From Candidatus Binataceae bacterium (GTDB lineage: Bacteria; Desulfobacterota; Binatia; Binatales; Binataceae), in assembly GCA_036495685.1 (NCBI GenBank), contig DASXMJ010000094.1, positions 1 to 51,508 on the forward strand: 51,508 bases of DNA, given 5' to 3'. The notes below the pieces were generated by a model, which saw only the letters and a list, made by a program, of their open reading frames with translations, made no database searches and was not told the origin of the DNA. The position numbers and the translations under genes are program-made. This document shows, piece by piece, positions 33,986 through 42,917 of the stretch; position 1 is the stretch's first letter; the number at the start of each line of letters is the position of its first letter.

Positions 33986-34375
33986 TGGGGATCGACCTCC
34001 GCTACTGGTCCGCAACTTAACTCGATTCCATGGTGGTCGCCAAACGGGTCGCGCGAATTTGGAGTTGAAATTCCTAGTGGAATTGACTTCGGGGGGCCTG
34101 CCTTTGCGGGCCGGGACGCGAGCGGGCCGGGACGCGAGCAGCCCGCGATGACGAGAAAAGCAACTGGGTGGCATCGGGAAAAAGCGGTCGCCTAAATCGA
34201 CGGTTCTACTTCAAAGCAAGAAAAAAAGATCTTGACAGGATGAATCCGGTTGCCTCTTCGGAGCAACAACCACTAACTAGAGAAGGGTCGGCACTAATCC
34301 GCTCGCGTCGGACCCATTTCTGTTAGCGGAGCGGTAGATCGGGTTTACCCGGTCGGGAATTTGGAGGTGCGAGTG
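33986..34375. other. divergent intergenic region with a tandem repeat
   Basis: 390 bp between the MBL hydrolase and amidase genes. It contains two perfect tandem copies of the 16-mer GGGCCGGGACGCGAGC at 34108-34139. TTGACA, a perfect sigma-70 -35 hexamer, is at 34232-34237 on the plus strand, but no good -10 is seen at normal spacing. No gene is supported here. Confidence 0.5.
34108..34139. repeat. two tandem copies of a 16-bp unit
   Basis: GGGCCGGGACGCGAGC is repeated exactly twice with no spacer, in the divergent promoter region. Could be paired binding sites for a regulator or simple slippage product. Confidence 0.8.
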
Positions 34376-35872
34376 ATGTCGGTCAAACCACCTACGGCGG
34401 AAGAAATTCGAGAACTGGCGCGCGAGAGCTACATGGAACTGAGCGCGAGCGAGCTTGATGCGCTGGTGGGGGCAGTCCGTGCGCAGATTCCTTTGCTTGA
34501 ACGGGTCGATGCGTTCGCGGCAGATATACCAGCGTCCGTCGCGCGCTATCCAAAACGCGACGCGGGCGCGCCGATGAATCGCAAGGACGATCCGCTCAAC
34601 GCGGTGGTGCGAAAATGCCACATCGCTGGCGCGCCCTCGGGAAAGCTCAAGGGCAAACGTGTGGGTCTAAAGGATAGTGTTTGCGTGGCGGGCATTCCCG
34701 TCAGCGGAGGCTCGCACGTGCTGCAAGGGTATACCGCCGATATGGACGCGACGATCGTCGCTCGGATGCTGGACGCGGGCGCGGAGATCGTCGCGATGCT
34801 GAACATGGACGACTTCGCACTTTCCGGCGACGGCAAGACCTGCGCATGCGGGCCGACACTTAATCCGGTGAATCCGGAACATTGCTCCGGCGGGTCCTCA
34901 AGCGGGTCAGGGGCCGCACTGGGTTACGACTGGATCGACATCACCATCGGAACCGACCAGGGCGGGTCGATCCGAATTCCCTCGTCGTGGAGCGGCGTGG
35001 TGGGTATCAAACCGACTTACTCCTTGGTTCCGTACACCGGGGTTATGAGTATCGACCCCTCCCTCGATCACGTCGGCCCAATGGCGAAGAACGTTCGTGA
35101 CTGTGCTCTCATGCTCGAGGTGCTGGCCGGCAAGGACCCACTTGACCAGAGGCAAGGGGAAGTTCCCATTGAAAGCTACACCGAGCTGCTCGACCGGGGC
35201 GTGAAGGGGTTGCAGCTGGGCCTCCTGCGAGAAGGGTTCGGGCACCCCGGTGCCGAGGCCGATGTCAATGACTGCGTGCGGAAAGCGGGCGCCGCCCTGG
35301 AAAAACTCGGTGCGACGGTGCGAGAACTTTCCATCCCGGAGCATCGCGATGCATCGGACCTGCTCTTTGCAATCGCGCCGGAAGGGATGATGAGGCTGGC
35401 CGATACGGCCTTGCAGAGCGTCCACTTCAACGGCAGCTACAGTCCGAGTCTTGCTGACTTTTTCAGCGCCAACCTGCCATCGCGCGCGAGCAAGGAAGCG
35501 CTGACCGTAAAGCTGATGGTCGTGCTCGGCAGATTCGCGGCGCGCCGATACAACGGGCGTCTGTACGCAAGGGCGCAGAACTATCGTCCGAAGCTGAGAG
35601 CGCTCTACGATGATGCTCTGAAATGCTGCGACGTATTGATGATGCCAACCACGCCAATGAAAGCGCCGCGGCAAGATTCCGAGACGCCGTACGGAATGAT
35701 CACAAACACGGCGCCCTTCAACATGACCGGACATCCGGGACTGAGCATCCCATGCGCAATGTCGAAGGGACTGCCGGTCGGGCTAATGCTTATCGGGCGG
35801 CACTTCGAGGATGCGACGCTGCTGCGGATTGGGCATGCCTATGAACAGAGCGTTGATTGGCGCAAGGCATAG
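34376..35872 (+). CDS. amidase (amidase-signature family)
   Basis: Protein of 498 residues. The Ser-cisSer-Lys triad is complete: K99 in VGLKDSV, S174 in CSGGSSSGSG and nucleophile S198 in GTDQGGSIRIPSSW. The gaps of 75 and 24 residues equal those in mammalian FAAH (142-217-241). The N-terminal helical segment of about 60 residues and the GTDQGGSIRIP form resemble the Rhodococcus nitrile-pathway amidases, so hydrolysis of aliphatic or aryl amides is a fair guess. The start is ATG 34376, with GGAGG exactly 8 bases upstream. No nitrile hydratase is adjacent. It is a single-gene unit. Confidence 0.92.
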   Translation: MSVKPPTAEEIRELARESYMELSASELDALVGAVRAQIPLLERVDAFAADIPASVARYPKRDAGAPMNRKDDPLNAVVRKCHIAGAPSGKLKGKRVGLKDSVCVAGIPVSGGSHVLQGYTADMDATIVARMLDAGAEIVAMLNMDDFALSGDGKTCACGPTLNPVNPEHCSGGSSSGSGAALGYDWIDITIGTDQGGSIRIPSSWSGVVGIKPTYSLVPYTGVMSIDPSLDHVGPMAKNVRDCALMLEVLAGKDPLDQRQGEVPIESYTELLDRGVKGLQLGLLREGFGHPGAEADVNDCVRKAGAALEKLGATVRELSIPEHRDASDLLFAIAPEGMMRLADTALQSVHFNGSYSPSLADFFSANLPSRASKEALTVKLMVVLGRFAARRYNGRLYARAQNYRPKLRALYDDALKCCDVLMMPTTPMKAPRQDSETPYGMITNTAPFNMTGHPGLSIPCAMSKGLPVGLMLIGRHFEDATLLRIGHAYEQSVDWRKA

Positions 35873-35876
35873 GGAG

Positions 35877-35900
35877 CATCGGCGAATCTTTCGGCCGATG
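35877..35900. terminator. hairpin after the amidase gene
   Basis: CATCGGC-GAA, loop TCT, TTC, bulged G, GCCGATG: about 10 pairs with one bulge, starting 4 bp after the amidase stop. No U tract, so only a weak case for termination. The following 205 bp up to the cytochrome b gene holds no gene I can support. Confidence 0.35.
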
Positions 35901-36105
35901 GCGATAACCGTGCGTTCCGCGCTGGTCGGATCGCTGCTGTTCGCCCGACTGCGACAGCGGTCGCCGCAGACGCGATGCGCCGCAGCACCCACTCCAGCGA
36001 GCGGCTATAGCGATCTCGCAAGGCGGTGGCACGCCCGCCGCAAAGCCTTGATACGCGATTGCCACACGTCGTCACCGAGTAGGGTGCCGTGTTGCAGAAA
36101 CTCGC

Positions 36106-36663
36106 CTAGCGCGCGGGGACCCTCCAAGGCGCCATGCGGCTGAACAACCGATCCCGCAGGACCAGCGTGTGAAACAGAACAGCCGAAAAATGCGCGATGA
36201 ACGTGAGGAATAAGAGGTAGGCGAGAATTGTGTGCGCCGTCCGCAGGGCCGCGTACAACATCACGCTATGCGGAAGGATGGGGAAAAGATGCAGCCCGCC
36301 GTACAATACGATCGGATAGCGCGCCGCGGACAACATCCCCAAGCCAACCAGCGGCTGCACAAACAGCAATGTGTACAGCAAGATTTCCGACTCGTGTGCG
36401 ATGAAGCGCTCCTGAGACGACATCGTCGCAGGAAAAGGAGGCATGGTGCTGAACTGCCGTTTCACGAACCGGATCACCACCAGAATCAGGACCAGGATCC
36501 CCAACGGGCGATGGATTGATACCAGCCGGTGGTAGTCGGCGAGCGACGCGACCATGGCAACACCAATGCCGAGCATGGTCAGCACCATCGCGGCGATCAG
36601 CCAGTGAAAAAACCGCATGGAACCTGGGAATTGCTGCGGGTTCGTTGCCACCTTGACGCTCAC
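36106..36663 (-). CDS. cytochrome b561-type membrane protein
   Basis: Protein of 185 residues with four predicted transmembrane helices. Candidate heme ligands are His in MRFFHWLIAA, HRPLGILVLI, HESEILLYTLLF and AHTILAYLLFLTFIAHFSAV. These match the bacterial cytochrome b561 family that moves electrons between membrane and periplasmic partners. The start is GTG 36663, which overlaps the catalase stop (GTGA), so the two are translationally coupled; the long upstream frame to 36960 is a shadow of the catalase gene. It probably supplies or receives electrons for the adjacent membrane-anchored catalase-fold protein. Confidence 0.85.
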   Translation of the reverse strand: MSVKVATNPQQFPGSMRFFHWLIAAMVLTMLGIGVAMVASLADYHRLVSIHRPLGILVLILVVIRFVKRQFSTMPPFPATMSSQERFIAHESEILLYTLLFVQPLVGLGMLSAARYPIVLYGGLHLFPILPHSVMLYAALRTAHTILAYLLFLTFIAHFSAVLFHTLVLRDRLFSRMAPWRVPAR

Positions 36664-37766
36664 TTTCGCACGTCCGAAGGCGTGATCGCGCTCGGTTCCT
36701 TCTTCTCGCCCGCTCGCCTCGTAAACGATTGCGAATAAACCGCCGATCGAGCGCTGAGCAAAGGATCGTCGGACGGTGCGATCCCGGCCGGCAACACCAA
36801 CGGATCGAAGTTGATGTCGCGACAGTTTCCAGGAGCCTCGGCCTCGACTTGGTCGATGATCAGCGTACCGGCATCGACGTGCTCCCGATCTTCCGGCCAT
36901 GGGATCGTCGCATCGTCGGTAGGGTCGCCGGGTTGCCCAACCGTGAGGATCAGCCGCCACTGGACGGGCGCACTATGAATCCGCGCGATAAAATCGTCGA
37001 AGAGATAATTCTTGTCTGGATTGGCGGATTGAGCCTGATCTTCAGGTTTAAACGCATCCACCGGCACCAGCGACCATCGAACCGGCGTCGAGGTGCCGGC
37101 CGCGTTGACGAAACGGAACGCATTGAGGCCGTTGAAAGTGCTGTTGTCGAAGCCTGAGGAAAATGGTTTGGCTTTGATGATCGTTAGAGCCCGCGCACTC
37201 TCAGGATGGTCGGCGAAAAATGTCTTTAGCTTGTCGGGATCCGGCTTGCCCGTCGTCGGGTCCGGCTTCGATGCCAGCAATTGGTCATAGAATCCCTGAG
37301 CGGTTCTGACCGCGAAGGCGGGGATATCAACCATTGCCGTTCGCCACTCTTCCCCATTCGCTGGTGTGAAGGCGAGTCCCATCCCGCGCACGGACGCCGG
37401 AGTGTCGGACACGTAGGGGTTGCCACCGGGTAGCGAGACGCGGCCGATCACCGGCACGCGGCCGGGCTTGAACACGACAGCTTTCGACAAGCGCGCACCC
37501 TCGCCGTTGCTGTCGAAGTACCCGGTGATACACATGCCTTTGGCATGATTACGGCGGAAACCGGAGTGGATTCCGAAGACCTGCTGAAAACCGTTGACGA
37601 ACCGCGCAGGTGTTAGTTCATGCGGACTGAACCAGCCCCCCAAATAGAGAAACCCTCCGACGACACATAGGATGACGACGCCGATGCCCGCCAATCGCGC
37701 CAGTGCGCTGGGTACGCTCAGGGGAGCTGGCTGATTTTCCGTCGATGGGGTCGCGTCACTTGGCAA
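36660..37766 (-). CDS. membrane-anchored catalase-family peroxidase (SrpA-like)
   Basis: Protein of 368 residues, shorter than classical catalase (about 480 or more) and matching the minimal SrpA-like group. Residues 25-45 form a transmembrane anchor, so the catalytic part is outside the cytoplasm. RNHAKGMCITGYF holds the distal His, NGLNAFRFVNAAG the distal Asn, and RSAVYSQSF near residue 347 the proximal heme-ligating Tyr. Peroxide reduction with organic donors is likely. The start is TTG 37766, with GGAGGG about 5 bases upstream. The overlapping cytochrome b561 gene follows, a pairing common in proteobacteria. Confidence 0.88.
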   Translation of the reverse strand: MPSDATPSTENQPAPLSVPSALARLAGIGVVILCVVGGFLYLGGWFSPHELTPARFVNGFQQVFGIHSGFRRNHAKGMCITGYFDSNGEGARLSKAVVFKPGRVPVIGRVSLPGGNPYVSDTPASVRGMGLAFTPANGEEWRTAMVDIPAFAVRTAQGFYDQLLASKPDPTTGKPDPDKLKTFFADHPESARALTIIKAKPFSSGFDNSTFNGLNAFRFVNAAGTSTPVRWSLVPVDAFKPEDQAQSANPDKNYLFDDFIARIHSAPVQWRLILTVGQPGDPTDDATIPWPEDREHVDAGTLIIDQVEAEAPGNCRDINFDPLVLPAGIAPSDDPLLSARSAVYSQSFTRRAGEKKEPSAITPSDVRK

Positions 37767-38342
37767 TTGCCCCCTCCAATGCCTGCTTACCTAGGCGACG
37801 ATCCACATTTCCCGAGTAAGGTGCCGGGAAGCAGCGCTGGATCCCCGAGAGCGCCGAAGCTCCTGACAGCTCCTACTTCTGCCGGATTGCGCTTGAGTCC
37901 ACAAGCAGGTCCTTCGCCGAAGTCACAGGGAGGTGCGAGACAATGGCCCAAAAAAGGCGCTAATTGGAGGAGACTACTGCGGTCTTCCGCATTCGCGATT
38001 GTTACCGGCGCAGATACAGCTTCAAGCGCGGCAACGTCGTATGCGGCGAGCCGCGCAGCATTCGAGAACGAGCTGCATGTCGGTGCGGGAATTGCGGAGG
38101 TCATCTTCGAGCGCGAGTTGAGTGATCCGAACCGCCGGATGACGTTGCGGGTTTATTCGGGGGAAAAGGCCACCAGAGTTTGGTTCAGGCAGATCGCGTG
38201 ACTTGCGTCCGGGGGCTTCCTCGCGCTGTTCCAAAACAATCACCCGCTCCACCCGGATTCTGCGGATCTCGAAGCGCGGATAAATTTCAACGCCACCGAG
38301 TTCGACAAAGCTTTCTTCCAAGGGTGCTACCGGGCCACCGGG
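37767..38342. other. gene-poor interval with a possible decayed ORF
   Basis: 576 bp between the divergent catalase start and the M20 peptidase end. One plus-strand frame looks partly coding: about 37978-38198 includes ENELHVGAGIAEVIFERELS and ATRVWFRQIA, then a TGA at 38199-38201. The same frame continues LASGGFLALFQNNHPLHPDS and DKAFFQGCYRATG to a TGA at 38397-38399, inside the convergent gene. There is no cysteine context or good hairpin at the first TGA, and no family is recognised, so a decayed gene or chance are the likeliest readings. A minus-strand frame at 38022-38321 is also open and equally unsupported. Confidence 0.35.
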
Positions 38343-39524
38343 TCAGCAACAAAGCCGGTCGATAACCTTGAGGATGATGGGAGTGGTCTTTTCGAATGAT
38401 TCGCGCCGGATGTATTCGTTAGGTTGATGGGCTTGCTCGAGATCGCCCGGCCCGCAGATCAGTGAATTGATTTCTGCGCGAGCGAAGAATCCTCCGTCGG
38501 TTCCGAACAGCACGCCGCCCGAGTCGTGGGTACCAGTCGCTTCCAGCAGGGCGGCCTCCAGCGGAGTTCCACGCGGGGAATTGAGCGGCGGAGTAACCAC
38601 CGGAGAGGTCAATTCTATTTCCGCATTGTGATTGCGCGAGGCGTAGTCGTGCAATGAGACGCTTTCAATTCGGCGCTGCACCTCGCGATACAACTCCGTC
38701 GGGTCGACGTCCGGCAGTGTGCGGTAGCTCAGTTTCAGCACGCACTGCTCGGCGATCATGTTTACGGCCATGCCGCCGCTTATGGTGCCGAAGTTCAGAA
38801 CGTCGTGGGGAGCGTCGGGGAAGATTTTCGTCTGCTCGGGGCGCGGGCTGGATCTACGCTGCTCCTGGATCTGGCCGATCACTTCGATGACTTTACCCAT
38901 CACCGCGATGGCGTTGACGCCCGTCGCCGGCGCACCGCTGTGTCCGCCGCGGCCGCGTACGATCACATCGAACAGCACGATGCTTTTGTGGGCGTGGCTC
39001 ACCTGCCAGGAAGTTGGTTCTCCGATCCAGGCGATGCGCGGAACCGGGGTCTCGCCGAGTATCGACTTGAGCGCGGGCCCAACCTGTGCGGCGCCCAGAC
39101 ATCCAACCTCCTCATCGGCGGTGAACACGAACACGAGCGGTCGCCTAAGCCGTGAAAGGTCAATTCGTGCAGCAGCATCCAAACACGCGGCGATGAAGCC
39201 CTTCATATCGGAGGTTCCGCGCCCGTAGAGCCGGTCGCCGGCGTCCTCCAGTTTCAGTGCGCTCCGGGTCCATCCTGGCTGTCCTTCGAAGGGGACGGTA
39301 TCGATGTGTCCAGAAATAATCAGACCGTCCGTGCGCGAAGGTCCGACCCAAGCAACCAGGTTGGATTGCGGAACTCCCTCGACTTCAATCCTCTGCTGCT
39401 CGACCTTGAACCTGAGGCCCTCTAACTGGGTGGCCAAGTAGTCGATCGCGACCAAATCGCTGTTCGTACTGACGGTATCGAACCCGATTAAGCGACGGGT
39501 AACGTCGTAGAGGTAACTGGCCAC
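38343..39524 (-). CDS. M20-family deacylase, acetylornithine deacetylase-like
   Basis: Protein of 393 residues. The dinuclear zinc site is visible: SGHIDTVPF (His and catalytic Asp) near residue 72, GRGTSDMKGF (bridging Asp) near 100, and FTADEEVGCLGA (catalytic Glu) near 135. GRGGHSGAPATGVNAI marks the dimerisation (lid) domain. The sequence is closest in feel to ArgE, but M20 enzymes act on many N-acyl amino acids and no arginine gene is near. Start GTG 39524, with GGAG 7 bases upstream. Divergent from ppk1, sharing a 152-bp region. Confidence 0.88.
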   Translation of the reverse strand: MASYLYDVTRRLIGFDTVSTNSDLVAIDYLATQLEGLRFKVEQQRIEVEGVPQSNLVAWVGPSRTDGLIISGHIDTVPFEGQPGWTRSALKLEDAGDRLYGRGTSDMKGFIAACLDAAARIDLSRLRRPLVFVFTADEEVGCLGAAQVGPALKSILGETPVPRIAWIGEPTSWQVSHAHKSIVLFDVIVRGRGGHSGAPATGVNAIAVMGKVIEVIGQIQEQRRSSPRPEQTKIFPDAPHDVLNFGTISGGMAVNMIAEQCVLKLSYRTLPDVDPTELYREVQRRIESVSLHDYASRNHNAEIELTSPVVTPPLNSPRGTPLEAALLEATGTHDSGGVLFGTDGGFFARAEINSLICGPGDLEQAHQPNEYIRRESFEKTTPIILKVIDRLCC

Positions 39525-39676
39525 TTCCTCACTCCAAGACCGACTCTACCACGGCCCACGGCAACGGGGATTGAGTCAGGTTCGTGGTTTCTTCGCCCGA
39601 CAAAAAAGGACTTGGGGGTTACCTGCGAGCGCCGGGATGCGCTATCAGCTACAATGACCGACCGAGGATTCGCTGG

Positions 39677-41950
39677 ATGCCGAATGAGGGCACGACGACC
39701 GTCGTCACGGACGATTCGCAATCAATACCACTTCAGTCGCAGGGCAATAGCGTGGCAAGTTCCACCTTAAGCGTGCCCTCTAAAGAGGTCCCGCTTCGGC
39801 CGGCTACGGAGGTTTCACGACCCGTCAAGGGGGAAGCCACCGAGCTTAGCGCGCCGGAACTCCTCCTGAATCGCGAGCTAACCTGGCTTGCGTTCAATCG
39901 CCGGGTGTTTGAGGAAGCGCTCGACCAGCACAATCCTCTGCTGGAGCGCGTCAAGTTCCTCGCCATTACCGCCTCCAATCTCGACGAGTTCTTCATGAAA
40001 CGAATCGGCGGTTTGAAGCAGCAGGTCGTCGCGGGCTTACAGGAGCTCACGGTTGATGGCCGTACTCCACAACAACAGATCGACGAATGCCTCGCCGAAA
40101 TTCGCGATTTCGAACCGCGCCAGCGAGCGTTGCTGCCGGCGCTCTTGGAGGAGCTCAAGAAGAACGATGTCCAGGTACTCTCTTTCGACCAATTAACCGG
40201 TGAAGAGCGAGTCGCGATTCGCGACTACTACTTTCGTAACATCTTTCCCCTGGTGACGCCGCAAGCTCTGGACCCCGCCCATCCGTTCCCGTTTATTTCG
40301 AACTTGTCGCTCAATCTGCTGGTGACCCTGCGCTCGCCGGATGATATCGAGCCTTCACTGGCACGAGTGAAAGTCCCGGTCGGGCTGGGTATTCCCCGCT
40401 TCCTGCGAGTCGACGGCACCAATCGTTTTGTCCCGCTCGAAGACGTCATCGCGCACACCCTCGACCTGCTGTTTCCGGGCGTAACGATCGAGTCGTACGA
40501 GTTCTTCCGGGTCACGCGCAACGCGAACACGGAGCGGGACGAAGACGAGGCCGACGACCTGCTAGCCCTGATCGAGTCGGAGCTGCGGGATCGCAGGTTT
40601 GCACCGATCGTAAGAATCGAGGTGGCGCGCGGCATCAACCCGGTGCATCGCGGGATGCTGGCTGCCGAATTGGGCCTCCACGAACTGCGTGACGTGTTCG
40701 AGGTGGACGGGATGCTCGCGATTCGCGATCTGATGGAACTGGTGGCGGTGGACAATCCGGCGCTGCACGATCCGCCGCATCATCCGGTCGACCATCCGCG
40801 GCTGACCCCCTCGCGAAACATCTTCCACGTGATTCGCGAAGCGGGTTCCGTGCTGCTCATGCATCCCTACGAATCGTTTTCGACCTCGGTCGGACGCTTC
40901 CTGCGCGAAGCGAGCGAGGATCCGAAGGTGCGCGCAATCAAGATGACGCTGTACCGGACTTCGCGTGATTCGGAGATCATCGACTATTTGTGCGACGCCG
41001 CGCGCAATGGCAAGCAGGTTGCGGTGGTGGTCGAACTGAAAGCGCGTTTCGACGAGGCAGCCAATATTCAGTTCGCATCACAGCTCGAGGACTACGGAAT
41101 TCACGTGACCTATGGCGTGGTGGGTTTTAAGACCCACAGCAAGGTCATTCTGGTAGTGCGCCAGGATTACAATGGACTGCGCCGCTACGCGCATATCGGG
41201 ACTGGCAACTACCATCCGGGGACCGCGCGTCTTTATGCAGATTTCGGGCTGCTCACCTGCGAGGACACGATCGGACAGGACCTGACCCAGCTCTTCAACT
41301 ATCTGACTACCGGGTACTACGGAAACCGTTCGTACAAGAGAATTCTGCCGGCGCCTCGATTCCTGAAGAAAGCGTTGCTGGAAAAAATCGAGCGTGAAGC
41401 GAAACTGCATTCGACCTCGTCCCCGGGCCTGATCCAGATTAAGATGAACGCGCTCGAGGACGCAGATATCACCCTCGCGCTGTATCGGGCCTCGAGAGCC
41501 GGGGTAAAAATCGAATTGGTGGTGCGCGACACGTGCCGGCTGCGGCCCGGGGTCCCGGGGCTGTCGGAGAATGTCCGGGTCGTAAGTGTGGTAGGGCGCT
41601 TTCTGGAGCACGGGCGTATCTTCTATTTCCGCAACGGGGGCAACGAAGAGTATTTCATCGGCTCGGCCGATTGCATGAAACGCAACCTCGAGAGCCGCGT
41701 GGAAGTGGTCGCGCCGGTGGAGGATCCCGCGTTGCGCAAGGAACTCCGGACGGTGCTGGATCTGCAACTCAAGCCGAACCATGCGACGTGGGAAATGCAC
41801 GCCGATGCGACCTATACGCGAACGGTGGCAGGCGATTGGCAGAACAACTGCCAGCAGGCGCTTATCGATCTGGTCACCAATCGCGAGAAGGAAGCGAGCA
41901 AGGTGCGCCGGAGACGGCGGCGGGGGTTCGCACGGCGCTCAGTGAAATAA
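39677..41950 (+). CDS. ppk1: polyphosphate kinase 1
   Basis: Protein of 757 residues that reversibly polymerises phosphate from ATP. ELTWLAFNRRVFEEA near 75 and ASNLDEFFMKRIGG near 105 mark the N-terminal domain. FKTHSKVILV (H487) holds the autophosphorylated histidine and HIGTGNYHP (H513) follows. IGSADCMKRNLESRVEV marks the second phospholipase-D-like domain. The start is uncertain: ATG 39677 with GAGG 9 bases upstream is preferred over the frame opening at 39584. A basic RRRRR-type tail ends the protein. It is 13 kb from the ppx/CHAD operon and stands as a single gene. Confidence 0.95.
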   Translation: MPNEGTTTVVTDDSQSIPLQSQGNSVASSTLSVPSKEVPLRPATEVSRPVKGEATELSAPELLLNRELTWLAFNRRVFEEALDQHNPLLERVKFLAITASNLDEFFMKRIGGLKQQVVAGLQELTVDGRTPQQQIDECLAEIRDFEPRQRALLPALLEELKKNDVQVLSFDQLTGEERVAIRDYYFRNIFPLVTPQALDPAHPFPFISNLSLNLLVTLRSPDDIEPSLARVKVPVGLGIPRFLRVDGTNRFVPLEDVIAHTLDLLFPGVTIESYEFFRVTRNANTERDEDEADDLLALIESELRDRRFAPIVRIEVARGINPVHRGMLAAELGLHELRDVFEVDGMLAIRDLMELVAVDNPALHDPPHHPVDHPRLTPSRNIFHVIREAGSVLLMHPYESFSTSVGRFLREASEDPKVRAIKMTLYRTSRDSEIIDYLCDAARNGKQVAVVVELKARFDEAANIQFASQLEDYGIHVTYGVVGFKTHSKVILVVRQDYNGLRRYAHIGTGNYHPGTARLYADFGLLTCEDTIGQDLTQLFNYLTTGYYGNRSYKRILPAPRFLKKALLEKIEREAKLHSTSSPGLIQIKMNALEDADITLALYRASRAGVKIELVVRDTCRLRPGVPGLSENVRVVSVVGRFLEHGRIFYFRNGGNEEYFIGSADCMKRNLESRVEVVAPVEDPALRKELRTVLDLQLKPNHATWEMHADATYTRTVAGDWQNNCQQALIDLVTNREKEASKVRRRRRRGFARRSVK

Positions 41951-41983
41951 ATCCGCCCCTTTCGCAGCAACGGAGATCGAATC

Positions 41984-42856
41984 TTACCTCCCCAGGAACT
42001 CGCGCAATTGTTCTGCTAGTTCCTGAGGTTTTTCCTCGGGTATGAAGTGACCGCACTCGGCGATCGCTCCGCCCTCGGCGCGGTTCGCGACTCTTCGCAG
42101 TGACTGGACCACGAGCTCGCCGCGTCCGCGCAGACCGCCGCCCCCAAGCCCAAGCGTCGGCATCGGAAGTTTAAATCCGTTCGCAAGCGTCGCGCGATTG
42201 TCCTCGATGTCGCGCGACATCGCCCGATAGTAATTGAACCCCGCGCGCATCGCTCCCGGCTGCGAGTAGGTGCGGACGTATTCGGCGACGTCGGCATCGC
42301 TGAAGGTACCGGCCTGGTCGGCGCCGTTCATAAAGAAAAATTCCAGGTAGGTTCGCTCGCGGCCAACTGTCAACGCTTCGGGGAGGTCGGGCACCTGATG
42401 GAAGAGATGGTGCCACCGAGTCGCACCTCGCGGGTCGATGGGGCTGCCATCGCCTGGGGCGCGATCACCCGGTACCGGCACATCGAGCATGACCAGGTGA
42501 GTGACCGCCTCGGGGTGATCTGCGCTGAGACGGAATGCGACGGGTGCGCCCCAATCGTGGCCGACGACGATGAAACGTTGGTGGGCAAGATGATTGTGCA
42601 TCAGTTCCCACACGTCGTTGGCCACGGTCTTCTTATCGTAGCCGGTGGAGGGACGCGACGAATCACCGAGACCACGCAGATCCGGAGCTACCATCGCAAA
42701 ACGATCCGCAAGCAAGGGGATCAAGCGGCGCCACTCGTACCAGGTCTGCGGCCATCCGTGCAGCAGCACCATTGGAGTGCCGCGGCCGGCGGTGACGTAG
42801 TGCAGGCGAAGACCTTTGAGGTTTGCGTAGTGATGTTCGAACTGGAAGTCGCCCAT
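41984..42856 (-). CDS. alpha/beta hydrolase, epoxide hydrolase-like
   Basis: Protein of 290 residues. HGWPQTWYEW at 33-42 is the oxyanion-hole motif, and GHDWGAP at 99-105 supplies the nucleophile Asp (D101) with the adjacent Trp. An acidic residue follows the cap domain, and GHFIPEEKP near the end carries the catalytic His. The Asp nucleophile points to an epoxide hydrolase or a dehalogenase rather than an esterase. AGGAG lies about 10 bases before the ATG. Last gene of a long same-strand series beginning with the acyl-CoA carboxylase; 61 bp separate it from the lyase gene upstream. Confidence 0.88.
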   Translation of the reverse strand: MGDFQFEHHYANLKGLRLHYVTAGRGTPMVLLHGWPQTWYEWRRLIPLLADRFAMVAPDLRGLGDSSRPSTGYDKKTVANDVWELMHNHLAHQRFIVVGHDWGAPVAFRLSADHPEAVTHLVMLDVPVPGDRAPGDGSPIDPRGATRWHHLFHQVPDLPEALTVGRERTYLEFFFMNGADQAGTFSDADVAEYVRTYSQPGAMRAGFNYYRAMSRDIEDNRATLANGFKLPMPTLGLGGGGLRGRGELVVQSLRRVANRAEGGAIAECGHFIPEEKPQELAEQLREFLGR

Positions 42857-42917
42857 GCTGATCGCTCCTGGAGAGCCGCTGCGATTCTAGGGCATGGGGA
42901 GACACACCGAAAGAAGC

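Noticed and set aside
35839..36075. Minus-strand frame with YSRSLEWVLRR, reminiscent of an RND efflux pump segment
   Set aside because: Only about 11 residues resemble the family and the flanks do not continue the match in any frame, so chance is as likely as a relic.
38199..38201. Third in-frame TGA as a possible selenocysteine codon
   Set aside because: The preceding residues (FRQIA) contain no Cys or redox motif, I recognise no family, and no stable hairpin with a G-led loop follows at the required distance.
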